Assembly (NCBI GenBank): GCA_015231515.1 | Contig: JADGBM010000005.1 | Location: forward strand, 1-64,000 | Length of the DNA stretch: 64,000 nt | Origin: Desulfobulbaceae bacterium | GTDB taxonomy: Bacteria > Desulfobacterota > Desulfobulbia > Desulfobulbales > VMSU01 | Reading direction: 5' to 3' | Part shown: piece after piece, positions 35,748 to 44,007 of the stretch | Layout of the letters: each line of letters begins with the position of its first letter | Numbering within the stretch: position 1 is the first letter of the stretch | The notes under the pieces: generated by a model | The model's database searches: none | Told to the model about the DNA's origin: nothing | The model's input: the letters and a program-made list of their open reading frames with translations, nothing else | Made by a program: the position numbers and the translations under genes

Positions 35748-36179
35748 CGGTGATTGTGTCAAGTAGAAAGTCTCCGGAACTTCCTGTTGACGATTTTATC
35801 ACCTCAAAAACAAGCTGTATAGATAAAAGTTTTGACTTTTGGGAGTAGTTGAATCGACAAGACCTGCCGGTCATATCTTTACTCATGATGAAATCTTTTT
35901 TGAGGGGGTTTTCATTTTTCAATTACTCAAAACTTGGCATTTTTCAAACGTTTTGAGCATGTTATAACTTTAAAAATTCAGCTTTAATTATTTCTTTTTA
36001 TAATTTTCCTGCCTGAAAATCTACTCATGGAGGAGTTTGCTTTTTTGAAGTCTGGAAATTGGACAAGACCTGAAAAGCACATCTATACCGCCCAAGTAAG
36101 CTTGTTTGTGGAAGGATTTCATGTTGAATCATCTTTTGAAGTGTGACAATCTTCCGATGTTTCTTAAAAAGAATCTTTT
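35748..36179. other. AT-rich gene-free stretch beside higBA
   Basis: I see no credible gene; a 73-codon minus-strand frame ending at 35701 lacks any family resemblance. The stretch contains the left diverged direct repeat, a GACAAGACCTG fragment at 36062, and low-complexity T-rich runs. It looks like remnants of repeat elements. Confidence 0.45.
35844..35960 (+). repeat. Diverged direct repeat, left copy
   Basis: AGTAGTTGAATCGACAAGACCTG..ATCTTTACT..ACTCAAAACTTGG..TTTTTCAAACGTTT lines up, with gaps, with 37020-37114. A third fragment with GGACAAGACCTG lies at 36061-36072. Copies differ by many substitutions, so the duplication is old. The function is unknown. Confidence 0.5.
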
Positions 36180-36476
36180 TCAAACTGCAAAAGCGATACC
36201 TTCATAGTTGCTCAAGTCAATCTCTTTTCGTGCTTTCCAAAGATCGTAGTTGTCTTGCATCAGCAACCAACTTTCAGGTGAACGGCCCAAAACCTTTGAT
36301 AGTTTCAGGGCCATCGTCGGGGAAACATCTGTTTTACGATTGAGTAAACGGCTGACTAACCCAGGGCTTACTTGGAGTTTTCTGGCTAACTCGTTTGAAC
36401 CGACACTAAAAGGCTCTAAATATACCCTTTTGATGAAAACTCCTGGGTGCAGAGGGTTGTGTTGGTGGATCGTCAT
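36180..36476 (-). CDS. higA: HigA-family antitoxin (XRE)
   Basis: 98 aa with start at ATG 36476 (MTIHQHNPLHPGVFIKRVYL). The HigA signature HPGVFIKR..LEPFSV is followed by the helix-turn-helix ELARKLQVSPGLVSRLLNRK and SPTMALKLSKVLGRSPESWL, then the QDNYDLWKARK tail. It binds and neutralises the HigB toxin and represses the operon. It lies 17 bases after higB, the characteristic toxin-first order. Confidence 0.9.
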   Translation of the reverse strand: MTIHQHNPLHPGVFIKRVYLEPFSVGSNELARKLQVSPGLVSRLLNRKTDVSPTMALKLSKVLGRSPESWLLMQDNYDLWKARKEIDLSNYEGIAFAV

Positions 36477-36493
36477 TTTATACCTCCCAGTTT

Positions 36494-36772
36494 TCAATGA
36501 TAGTCCTCATAATTGACCACATAAGCATGACCATCTTTAAATTCGAATACAACTCTCCAATTACCGCTTACAATGACTGACCATAAACCAGAAAGGTCAC
36601 CTTTAAGTGGGTGTAGTCTCCATCCTGGCAAATCCATATCATCAATGGTTATAGCTGTATGCAAAGCCTGTAATCGTTCTTCCAATCTTGGAGCATGTTT
36701 AGGGTTAATCCCTGAAGTGCTTCCGGTTGAGAAAAACCGTTGCAACCCTTTATGCTTAAAACTTTTAATCAT
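36494..36772 (-). CDS. higB: HigB-family toxin (RelE superfamily)
   Basis: 92 aa with start at ATG 36772 (MIKSFKHKGLQRFFSTGSTS). Family blocks are present: INPKHAPRLEERLQALHTA, PGWRLHPLKGDLSGLWSVIV and the C-terminal NWRVVFEFKDGHAYVVNYEDYH with the catalytic-type Arg/His/Tyr residues. HigB cleaves mRNA on the ribosome. The gene pair sits inside a repeat-bounded island. Confidence 0.9.
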   Translation of the reverse strand: MIKSFKHKGLQRFFSTGSTSGINPKHAPRLEERLQALHTAITIDDMDLPGWRLHPLKGDLSGLWSVIVSGNWRVVFEFKDGHAYVVNYEDYH

Positions 36773-37019
36773 ATTTACAATATATAACACTGTTCACCGA
36801 TGCGCAACAGTGAATCTACCCATGAAGCAAAAAGTCCCCTTGATGTCTAGTCGAAAATGATAATTTGGTGAAGATGTGGTCGGCAGAGATCAACAGGTGT
36901 AGGATTCCCAGAGGTTAATAACCTCTTTTGGAAGCAAATTGTCGGGAACAGCGCCTCTGAAAATGTGGCATGCAAGAAAACTAATTTGTTAATTCGCTCA
37001 TGGAGCATCTTTACTTCTT

Positions 37020-37114
37020 GTAGTAGTGGATTTGGCAAGACCTGAAGGAGAGATCTTGACTTTCACATCTCACTCAGGGATTGCGACTTTTCCAAACATT
37101 TCAGACTCGCTTAT
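37020..37114 (+). repeat. Diverged direct repeat, right copy
   Basis: AGTAGTGGATTTGGCAAGACCTG..ATCTTGACTTTC..CACTCAGGGATTG..TTTTCCAAACATTT matches the left copy at 35844-35960 with substitutions and gaps. Together with the 19-bp inverted repeat it frames the higBA island. Confidence 0.5.
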
Positions 37115-37207
37115 TAGGAAATTGTGTGTATTGACTTACTTTGACATATATTTATTTCGTCTTTTATTTCTCTTTTATTTCTAAAATAAGTATTGCGCTG
37201 GACTCAT

Positions 37208-37226
37208 AACAACACACTAATCCGGA
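37208..37226 (-). repeat. Right copy of the 19-bp inverted repeat
   Basis: AACAACACACTAATCCGGA is the exact reverse complement of 35729-35747. See the left copy. Confidence 0.75.
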
Positions 37227-37344
37227 GAACCATAAAAACTCCTTACTGTCCAATTATAACCGTTAGAAATCATTGCTCACCGATAAAAACCTCTGGTAAT
37301 GGTGAGCTTATTGTGGAAAATTAGCGATAATTCAGAAATACCTC

Positions 37345-38265
37345 CTAATCGGCCATTTCCTCACGTTTTTGTTTATTGGCGTAATTGGCTGCTTCCCACC
37401 CTGCCACACACCCTTCCCCTACAGCTTTAGCCATTTGATAGGGTTGTCCGGCGATATCACCCGCGGAGTAAATTCCGGCAATATTTGTTTCCTGCTTCTT
37501 ATTGGTTGCAATATGGGTCATAGTCTCCATATCCAGCATAACTCCGAGGTTCACTGCTAATTCAACAGCACTTTTGGCTCCCAGCTCAACAAAAACCCCG
37601 TCAAGAAGCAGCACGCTGTCATCATCAAGCAGCACCGACTCCACTTCGTTTTCACCCTGAATTTTTTCTACCCACCTACCCTCTTTAACTCTGACATCGC
37701 TAGCTAGAAGTTTTTTCTCTAACTCCGCTGAGACGGTTAACTGCTTGGTAATAAGACTCACTTCTGCGGCATATCCCAACAGAGTTAGAGCTCCATCAAC
37801 AGCAGCACTGCCATTACCGACAACAGCAACTTTTGCATTACGATAAAAATTGGCATCACAATCAACACAATAGCTTACACCACGGCCAAAAAGTCTTTTT
37901 TCGCCTTCAACCTTAAGTTTCTTTCGTGATGTTCCAGTGGCAAGAATCAGGGTTCGCCCCAGATATTCATTTGAATCGGTTTTTACGACAAACAAAGCCC
38001 CACTCTGCTCTATGCCTAAGACATCCTCTTCTTTAACCTGAGCGCCAAACCTCTTGGCTTGCCCCACACCAATAGCAAGCAAATCAGCACCATCCGCTAC
38101 TCCATCCACACCTAAATAATTTTCAACATGTGCTGGGTAGATAGCGCTATTAGCGCTTTTACCAAGAACAATAACGCTGGTTTTTTTACGTGCCGCGTGC
38201 AAGGCTGCCTGTAATCCCGCCGGGCCTGCGCCAACAATTATCACATCAACTATTTCATGATTCAT
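37345..38265 (-). CDS. Thioredoxin reductase-like flavoprotein
   Basis: 306 aa with ATG at 38265 preceded by ACAGGTG. FAD-binding VIIVGAGPAGLQAALHAARK, the TLILATGTSRKKL motif, the redox pair CVDC (YCVDCDANFYRN, about 133-136), the NAD(P)H fold VAVVGNGSAAVDGALTL and the C-terminal AGIYSAGDIAG all follow low-molecular-weight thioredoxin reductases. The dithiol reads CVDC instead of the usual CATC, and the family includes ferredoxin-dependent and other electron donors, so the partner is open. No thioredoxin gene is adjacent. Confidence 0.85.
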   Translation of the reverse strand: MNHEIVDVIIVGAGPAGLQAALHAARKKTSVIVLGKSANSAIYPAHVENYLGVDGVADGADLLAIGVGQAKRFGAQVKEEDVLGIEQSGALFVVKTDSNEYLGRTLILATGTSRKKLKVEGEKRLFGRGVSYCVDCDANFYRNAKVAVVGNGSAAVDGALTLLGYAAEVSLITKQLTVSAELEKKLLASDVRVKEGRWVEKIQGENEVESVLLDDDSVLLLDGVFVELGAKSAVELAVNLGVMLDMETMTHIATNKKQETNIAGIYSAGDIAGQPYQMAKAVGEGCVAGWEAANYANKQKREEMAD

Positions 38266-38501
38266 AAAGTACACCTGTAAGAATATCTGTTCCTAAAAAA
38301 AGTGAGTAAAAATTTTGATAAATTGTATCGTTAATATATGGCGTTTATATTTTATCCTGCGTAAAATAATTACAGCATTTAAAACCAATCACTTTTCACA
38401 AATTTAACTTGTCAACTATTAATAAAATAGAAGCCACACTACTATTCCTCCATATTGCTGTCAAGAAGGGTCGATAGATTTAGAACACAAAACAACAGAC
38501 A

Positions 38502-39503
38502 ATGAAACTTCACATCTCAAACATATTATCAAGCATCATTATCATAACGGTAACCGCAGTAGTTATTTTCCCGCTCTACATCATCTTTTATGTAGAACCA
38601 TCGTTTAACCAGTTCATCATAAACAATACGGAAAATGACGCAGCTAAACTCGGTCAACACCTCAGCCATAGTTTTTTCACAAAACACCGCCCGGTGAACA
38701 GGGCTTCTCTTACCCCGGAAACCCTTAAGGCTTTCAGCAAAGTTAAAAATGATTTTCATATCATCAAAATTAAACTATTCGACGCCAAAGGAGAAATACT
38801 CCACTCTTCTGACGTTAGAGACATTGGCACCGTCAACACCCGTGAATATTTTCACACCGTTGTAGCCAAAGGCCAGCTCTACACGAAAACTGTGCATAAA
38901 GACAAAAGCTCGCTTGAGGGTAAAACAATGCCGGTTGACGTGGTTGAGGTCTATGTCCCCATCATGCACGATGAAACCTTTGCCGGTGCTTTTGAAATTT
39001 ATTACGACATTACAGAGAAACGTTCACAGCTCGCTTTTCATATTAACCAGATAACAATCTCAACCCTGATGATTTCAGTTCTGCTGTTAGGAGCTGTTGT
39101 CTGGGCAATTATACAGGCGAGTAAAAATATACAGGCTCGAGAATTCGCCGAACAAAAACTTATGGATGCCTATGAAGACCTTGAGCTCAGAGTCTCTGAG
39201 CGCACAAAAGAACTCACAAAGGTTAACGAAGCACTGGAGAAGGAAATAACCGTAAGACAAAAAACAGAAAAAGAGAATAAGCTGCTGATCGATGAGCTGA
39301 GAGCCGCGATAAATAAGGTCAAAACGTTAAGTGGATTACTGCCGATCTGTTCATCCTGCCAACAAATTCGCGATGCAGAAGGTAAGTGGAGCAAGGTTGA
39401 CGAATATATCCAAAAAAGAACTGATGCCGAATTTACCCACGGCATCTGCCCAACCTGTGCTAAAAAGCTTTACCCCGACCTCTATGACGACCTCGACATC
39501 TAG
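38502..39503 (+). CDS. Membrane sensor-like protein with C-terminal Cys motif
   Basis: 333 aa. A membrane helix (about 10-30), a periplasmic Cache-like domain (about 31-185; YFHTVVAKGQLYTKTVHKDK, DVVEVYVPIMHDE), a second helix (about 187-206), a coiled coil (about 215-275) and a short C-terminal module (LSGLLPICSSCQQIRDAEGK...GICPTCAKKLYPDLYDD). That Cys-containing module is widely fused to PAS and receiver domains in deltaproteobacteria. There is no kinase, GGDEF or methyl-accepting domain, so output is unknown; signalling through the Cys module is a guess. Confidence 0.75.
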   Translation: MKLHISNILSSIIIITVTAVVIFPLYIIFYVEPSFNQFIINNTENDAAKLGQHLSHSFFTKHRPVNRASLTPETLKAFSKVKNDFHIIKIKLFDAKGEILHSSDVRDIGTVNTREYFHTVVAKGQLYTKTVHKDKSSLEGKTMPVDVVEVYVPIMHDETFAGAFEIYYDITEKRSQLAFHINQITISTLMISVLLLGAVVWAIIQASKNIQAREFAEQKLMDAYEDLELRVSERTKELTKVNEALEKEITVRQKTEKENKLLIDELRAAINKVKTLSGLLPICSSCQQIRDAEGKWSKVDEYIQKRTDAEFTHGICPTCAKKLYPDLYDDLDI

Positions 39504-39519
39504 GATGTAAAAGCCAATA

Positions 39520-40146
39520 TCACACCTCAGGGTAGGGAAAATCCGGGAGATCTATCACCTTGCTCATCCGCTGCTTCTTGGTTGTATGCTGATCATGAAA
39601 ATCGACAACCCTTTCGATAACTTCAAGAACTTTGAACTCATCTGCCCCTTTTGCGATTCTCCGACCGGTTCTCGGAATAGCGCCCCCCTTACCCCCTACA
39701 TAAATTTCATACCCTGAACGAGTAGCCTTAACGCCAATATCAGTGGTATGAGTGCCAGCACAAGATGCGGGACAGCCTGAAACCGCAATCTTAAATTTTG
39801 GCTTAACCCCGGTCCTCCCACCAAATTTAGCAGTTATTTTTTTTGACAGGGCAAAGGTATCAACAACACCTAACTTACAATAGTTTTCACCGACACATAC
39901 CCTGGGCAGAGGGAATTTACCCGGCCCTTTAAACACCGCGCCTACAGAAGCTAAAGCCTTCTTTATAGCCTCCTCGTCTTCATCTTTAAAATTAAGAATT
40001 CGCAGATTCTGAGCTGTGGACAGATACACCTGCAAACCATATTTTTCGACAAGATCGTTTACGGCATTAAGAGTTGCTAGCGGAACCAGCCCCTCAGGAA
40101 TAAGAATAGTCATACTTTTTTTCTGTACATTTGCCGCGCTGGTCAT
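39520..40146 (-). CDS. Small sulfite/nitrite reductase-like siroheme protein
   Basis: 208 aa. The N-terminal ferredoxin-like half-domain (TILIPEGLVPLATLNAVNDL) precedes the siroheme/4Fe-4S ligands: Cys84 and Cys90 (CVGENYCKLG) and Cys125 and Cys129 (SGCPASCAG). Arg/Lys residues that bind sulfite are plausible (KFPLPRVC; RRIAKG). The size and Cx5C...Cx3C spacing match the low-molecular-weight assimilatory-type sulfite reductases of sulfate reducers. It stands alone, without dsr genes around, so an assimilatory or detoxifying role is more likely than respiration. Confidence 0.82.
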   Translation of the reverse strand: MTSAANVQKKSMTILIPEGLVPLATLNAVNDLVEKYGLQVYLSTAQNLRILNFKDEDEEAIKKALASVGAVFKGPGKFPLPRVCVGENYCKLGVVDTFALSKKITAKFGGRTGVKPKFKIAVSGCPASCAGTHTTDIGVKATRSGYEIYVGGKGGAIPRTGRRIAKGADEFKVLEVIERVVDFHDQHTTKKQRMSKVIDLPDFPYPEV

Positions 40147-40360
40147 TATTAATCTCCGTGAAAACTGTTTGATTTTGAAAGGTTGTACAGCGGCTCATGA
40201 GTCGATCAGACCAGCAAGGCCGCCTGGCTCACAACTCGAATTTTCCATTAATAAAATCTTTATTTAACAAAACGCAACCCTTTACTTTAATTTTTTCTTA
40301 GAATCAATTACTTTAGGGCAAAAATCATCTACCAAATTATGTAATAGGGAGAAAAAAGGC

Positions 40361-40786
40361 ATGGCAAGAGCACACAATCCATATGGATCTCAAATAAAGG
40401 CTTCGGACTCGATAGATAGGGAGCGTGATCGTGAACGGAGAATTATGCTTCAGGCATGCTACAAATATGCTGGCGAGCTATCAATGAAACTCGTTCAAAA
40501 ACTTCTCGACAATAAAATTGTTGAGACCAATTCAGAGCAAGCCTTGCGCGAACTCTTCGAAAAACTCTTTGGCAAGATTGCTGATCTTGAAGAGTTTGAA
40601 ATGCAGTTTAAAGTTGCACCGATTCGCAGTTTGGTTGGTAATGCAAACCTCGTAAGCCTCTACATCACCCAATACATTATCGAAGATGTTGTTGAACACC
40701 CTTCAGTTCAAGATATTTTCGGTGATGACCTTGAGATATACAGAGTTGTTGACTCGGTGTTGGATAAAATCAGGCCGCGTCATTAA
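40361..40786 (+). CDS. Uncharacterised 141-aa protein
   Basis: I do not recognise the family. It is soluble, mostly helical and charged, with a conserved-looking opening (RAHNPYGSQIKASDSIDR) and a C-terminal segment (VSLYITQYIIEDVVEHPSVQ). There are no Cys, signal peptide or TM helices. The ATG follows AGGGAGAAAAAAGGC. The radical SAM gene starts 17 bases downstream, which suggests co-transcription and a possible partnership. Confidence 0.7.
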   Translation: MARAHNPYGSQIKASDSIDRERDRERRIMLQACYKYAGELSMKLVQKLLDNKIVETNSEQALRELFEKLFGKIADLEEFEMQFKVAPIRSLVGNANLVSLYITQYIIEDVVEHPSVQDIFGDDLEIYRVVDSVLDKIRPRH

Positions 40787-40803
40787 TTACAGCCTTTGAG
40801 AGC

Positions 40804-42096
40804 ATGGCGACACAACATCCAAACCAAATGCCATGTTTGCTATTTGCCAATAGCCGTGGAGAAATTCAAGAGTTCCCGGAACTAAATATGGCCGGCAGAA
40901 GCGCGTATAGCTTCTGCCAGCCAAAACTTTCTGAGCTGATCCCCCTCCCGGAAGGGAGTGAAATTTTTGTTTTGCCCAACCGTCTCCCAGTTGGTTTTGC
41001 GCCAGATGATATCGAAGCTGCTAAACTGGCCGAAAATCCATATGCAGTTGAGGATGGTATCCAGGCGGTTGCTGCCTTTATTTCACCGGCACACACAGCA
41101 ATTCATCTTGCCGCCTACGAAAAAGATGATAGTTCCCCTATACCATTACCCCTCTTTGCCTATACCGCTGTTGGCTGGCATGACGGTCAATTCTGGGTGT
41201 CAGCTTTTCGAAGTGATCCCAGCCCAAGACAGGAGATCGCCCATTTTGATCTCAGGGAAATCCAGAAGAATACCGAGCGTGCTTTAAAAGCCAACCCCGG
41301 CAATCGTTTAATTCAACATCTTGGCAAATGCTGCCTGACGTATAGCTGTCCTGCGGCCAAGAATTTTTTTCTGGGCCGCCACGAAGCACCACTACCCACA
41401 TCGCCAACCTGTAATGCCCGATGCGTCGGCTGTATCTCTCTGCAACCTTCCGGCTGCTGCCCTTCCACCCAAGAACGAATTAAATTTGTGCCCAGCGTTC
41501 AAGAAATCGGCGAAATTGCTATACCACACCTTGCTCAAGTTAAAAAAGCTGTCGTCAGTTTCGGACAAGGTTGTGAGGGAGAGCCCCTTTTACAGGCCGA
41601 AACTATTGAAAACGCTATCCGGCATATACGTAAAAGCACCAGCAAGGGGACCATCAACCTTAACACCAACGCCAGTTTACCCGATGAGATTGAGATGCTT
41701 GCCGCAGCTGGACTCGATAGTATCCGGGCAAGCCTGAACAGTGCCCGACTTCATGAGCACAGCCTTTACTACCGACCCAAAGGGTTTGACCTGAACAGCG
41801 TTAAACAATCAATAAAAATCATGAAAAAACATGATCGTTTTGTCTCTCTAAATTATTTTCTTTTCGCAGGCTTTACCGACTGCGTCCCCGAATTTGACGC
41901 CCTCTGCGCGCTCATTGAAGAGTGCCGCCCTGACTTTATCCAACTCCGCAATCTCAACATGGATCCAGACTGGTATCTGGAAACAGTCAATCAGCCACTT
42001 ACATCATCTGCCATGGGCATTCTACCCTGGCTGGCAAAGCTCAAACAACTATTCCCCTTTTTAAAGTTCGGTTATTTTAATCCACCCTTGCGTTAA
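40804..42096 (+). CDS. Radical SAM protein
   Basis: 430 aa. The iron-sulfur motif CNARCVGC (C-x3-C-x2-C) is at about 203-210, followed by additional cysteines (GCCPS). SAM-binding elements VVSFGQGCEGEPLLQ and GTINLNTNAS, then DSIRASLNSARLHEH and YRPKGFDLNSVKQSIKIMKK, support a full partial-TIM barrel. The N-terminal 190 residues are a separate uncharacterised domain. The target is unknown. It precedes a YcaO-TPR gene by about 150 bases, so a peptide or protein modification role is conceivable but not shown. Confidence 0.85.
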   Translation: MATQHPNQMPCLLFANSRGEIQEFPELNMAGRSAYSFCQPKLSELIPLPEGSEIFVLPNRLPVGFAPDDIEAAKLAENPYAVEDGIQAVAAFISPAHTAIHLAAYEKDDSSPIPLPLFAYTAVGWHDGQFWVSAFRSDPSPRQEIAHFDLREIQKNTERALKANPGNRLIQHLGKCCLTYSCPAAKNFFLGRHEAPLPTSPTCNARCVGCISLQPSGCCPSTQERIKFVPSVQEIGEIAIPHLAQVKKAVVSFGQGCEGEPLLQAETIENAIRHIRKSTSKGTINLNTNASLPDEIEMLAAAGLDSIRASLNSARLHEHSLYYRPKGFDLNSVKQSIKIMKKHDRFVSLNYFLFAGFTDCVPEFDALCALIEECRPDFIQLRNLNMDPDWYLETVNQPLTSSAMGILPWLAKLKQLFPFLKFGYFNPPLR

Positions 42097-42243
42097 CTCG
42101 ACAGTTTCTTTTTTTCGTCTTAATCAACATATCCTCGCAACAAAATAATTGCAGTTTCCTGCCCCACGGTTTATGTTGTACCACTCTGTGCCACAACAAT
42201 AACCATAGATATTAAGATTACACAGTACTGAACGAGGAAAACA

Positions 42244-43989
42244 ATGGAAAAGAAACCGATTCGATTAACTGATTGCTTTAAACACTATACATTTGACCAG
42301 GATAAAGTTTGTGATCCAACAGAGACCGTTAATCGATTCAAAAACAAGCTCAAAGAGGTTGACTTAGATATTCTTCGCGAGGTGAAACGCATTGACACCG
42401 GCAGGCTCGATATCCCAGTTTATTTCAGTGTCTGCGGCAAAGATGCCCGTGATATTATCGGCAACAAAAAGCAGATGGGCAAAGGCAGTACCCCCGAGCA
42501 GTCTCAGGCCAGTGCCTGTATGGAACTCGGTGAACGATTCAGCTTCTTCAGCTTTATTAAAAATCCTAACAACTTCATTACCGAGCGCTACGCCAATCTT
42601 AAGTCAATGGACTTTCCGGTAATGCCCCTTGAAAATCTGCTGAAGTCCGTACATGACGTTAATACTGACATTGGCCTTCTCGAACAGCTTATCCAGGATA
42701 TCCCCATTCAGTGGACATGGGCCACCCACCTTAACCAGAGTGAAGAACTGCTGGTACCCTTCAGCTGGTTTTTTGCCATCAATGAGTTTAACGGCCCTTC
42801 TGCTGGTAATACTTACGAAGAGGCGATCAGTCAGGGTATCTGTGAAATTGTCGAACGTCATGTCTGTGCTCTAATTACCCACCAGAAGATCAAGACTCCG
42901 GCAGTCGATATCTTGAGCATCAACGATAAAGTTGCCCTTGATCTTGTCAATAAATTCACTCGCAACGGCATCGAACTTTACCTTAATGATTTCACCTTGG
43001 ACACCGGCATACCAACCATCGCAGCCCTTGGTATCGACAGAAACACCTTCCCTGGCTCCAGTGAGATTGTTTACACGGCCGGTACAACACCAAACCCGAC
43101 TAAAGCACTTATCAGAGCCATCACCGAGGTCGCTCAACTCGCTGGTGATTTTCATTCAAATGCCAATTACGTTGCCAGTGGTTTACCAAAACCCCTTTCC
43201 ATGGATGAAATTACCTATGTGACCCATCCAGGTTCTAAAATTCGCCTCGATGCTATGGCTGACCTGACTAATGACAATATGAAAGTTGAGATAGAGAGCA
43301 TGCTTTCTGCTCTTAAAAAGCGCGACATGGAAGTATATCTACTCAACACCATGCATGACAAACTGCAGATTCCAGCCATCTACACAATCGTTCCAGGCGC
43401 CCATTTCCGAGAACGATCCATGATTAATAATGTTGGTCTTTTTGCTGCTAAGCTGGTTGCTGAACGTACTCCTGATCCGGTTGAGTCAAGTAACCAACTT
43501 GTAACGATGCAAAAACTTCTTCCAGATGCCTATTATATCGATTTTTATCTCGGCAGAAATCTTCATACCTTGGGGAAATTCGACGAAGCCATGCCGCATT
43601 TGGAAAGAGCCCTCAATCTGAACCCCCAAGAGGAGGACATTCCATACATCTACTCTTACATGGGAAATTGCTTGCAGGATCAAGGCAAATTTAAAGCCGC
43701 CATTGATGTTTTAAGGAAGGGCCTTGCCCTTGATGATGAACGGCCCGACCTTCACAATATGATCGGCGTCTGCAGCTATAAACTAGACGACTTCTCCGCA
43801 GCCGTAGATCATTTTACTCGGGCGGTTGAATTGGCCCCGTCTTCTGCAATTGACTATGCTAATCTTGGCGTTAACTACCATAAACTTAACGATAAAGAGC
43901 AAGCGATCAAAAACTTTGAAACGGCCCTGGCGCTTGATCCGAGCATTGAATTTGCCCAAAAACAGCTGGCAGAACTACTTTCCCCTTAA
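42244..43989 (+). CDS. YcaO-domain protein with C-terminal TPR repeats
   Basis: 581 aa. The YcaO ATP-dependent cyclodehydratase/thioamidation fold occupies about 1-400: GKGSTPEQSQASACMELGER, TYEEAISQGICEIVERHV (ATP-binding Glu residues), then PTKALIRAITEVAQL. TPR repeats fill about 425-580 (YYIDFYLGRNLHTLGKFDEA; IDYANLGVNYHKLNDKEQAI). YcaO enzymes activate amide backbones in RiPP and ribosomal or methanogenesis proteins. I saw no precursor-peptide gene beside it. The ATG follows GAGGAAAACA. Confidence 0.88.
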   Translation: MEKKPIRLTDCFKHYTFDQDKVCDPTETVNRFKNKLKEVDLDILREVKRIDTGRLDIPVYFSVCGKDARDIIGNKKQMGKGSTPEQSQASACMELGERFSFFSFIKNPNNFITERYANLKSMDFPVMPLENLLKSVHDVNTDIGLLEQLIQDIPIQWTWATHLNQSEELLVPFSWFFAINEFNGPSAGNTYEEAISQGICEIVERHVCALITHQKIKTPAVDILSINDKVALDLVNKFTRNGIELYLNDFTLDTGIPTIAALGIDRNTFPGSSEIVYTAGTTPNPTKALIRAITEVAQLAGDFHSNANYVASGLPKPLSMDEITYVTHPGSKIRLDAMADLTNDNMKVEIESMLSALKKRDMEVYLLNTMHDKLQIPAIYTIVPGAHFRERSMINNVGLFAAKLVAERTPDPVESSNQLVTMQKLLPDAYYIDFYLGRNLHTLGKFDEAMPHLERALNLNPQEEDIPYIYSYMGNCLQDQGKFKAAIDVLRKGLALDDERPDLHNMIGVCSYKLDDFSAAVDHFTRAVELAPSSAIDYANLGVNYHKLNDKEQAIKNFETALALDPSIEFAQKQLAELLSP

Positions 43990-44007
43990 GATTTACGTTT
44001 CAGAGTT

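Larger units (their letters stand above)
36791..37344. other. Gene-free stretch right of higBA
   Basis: No supported gene. It contains the right diverged direct repeat (37020-37114), the right 19-bp inverted repeat (37208-37226) and AT-rich sequence. A promoter for higB may lie just right of 36772 on the minus strand, but I cannot define it. Confidence 0.45.

Noticed and set aside
35701..35922. 73-aa minus-strand frame left of higBA
   Set aside because: No recognisable family, overlaps the repeats and runs into the hairpin; likely chance.
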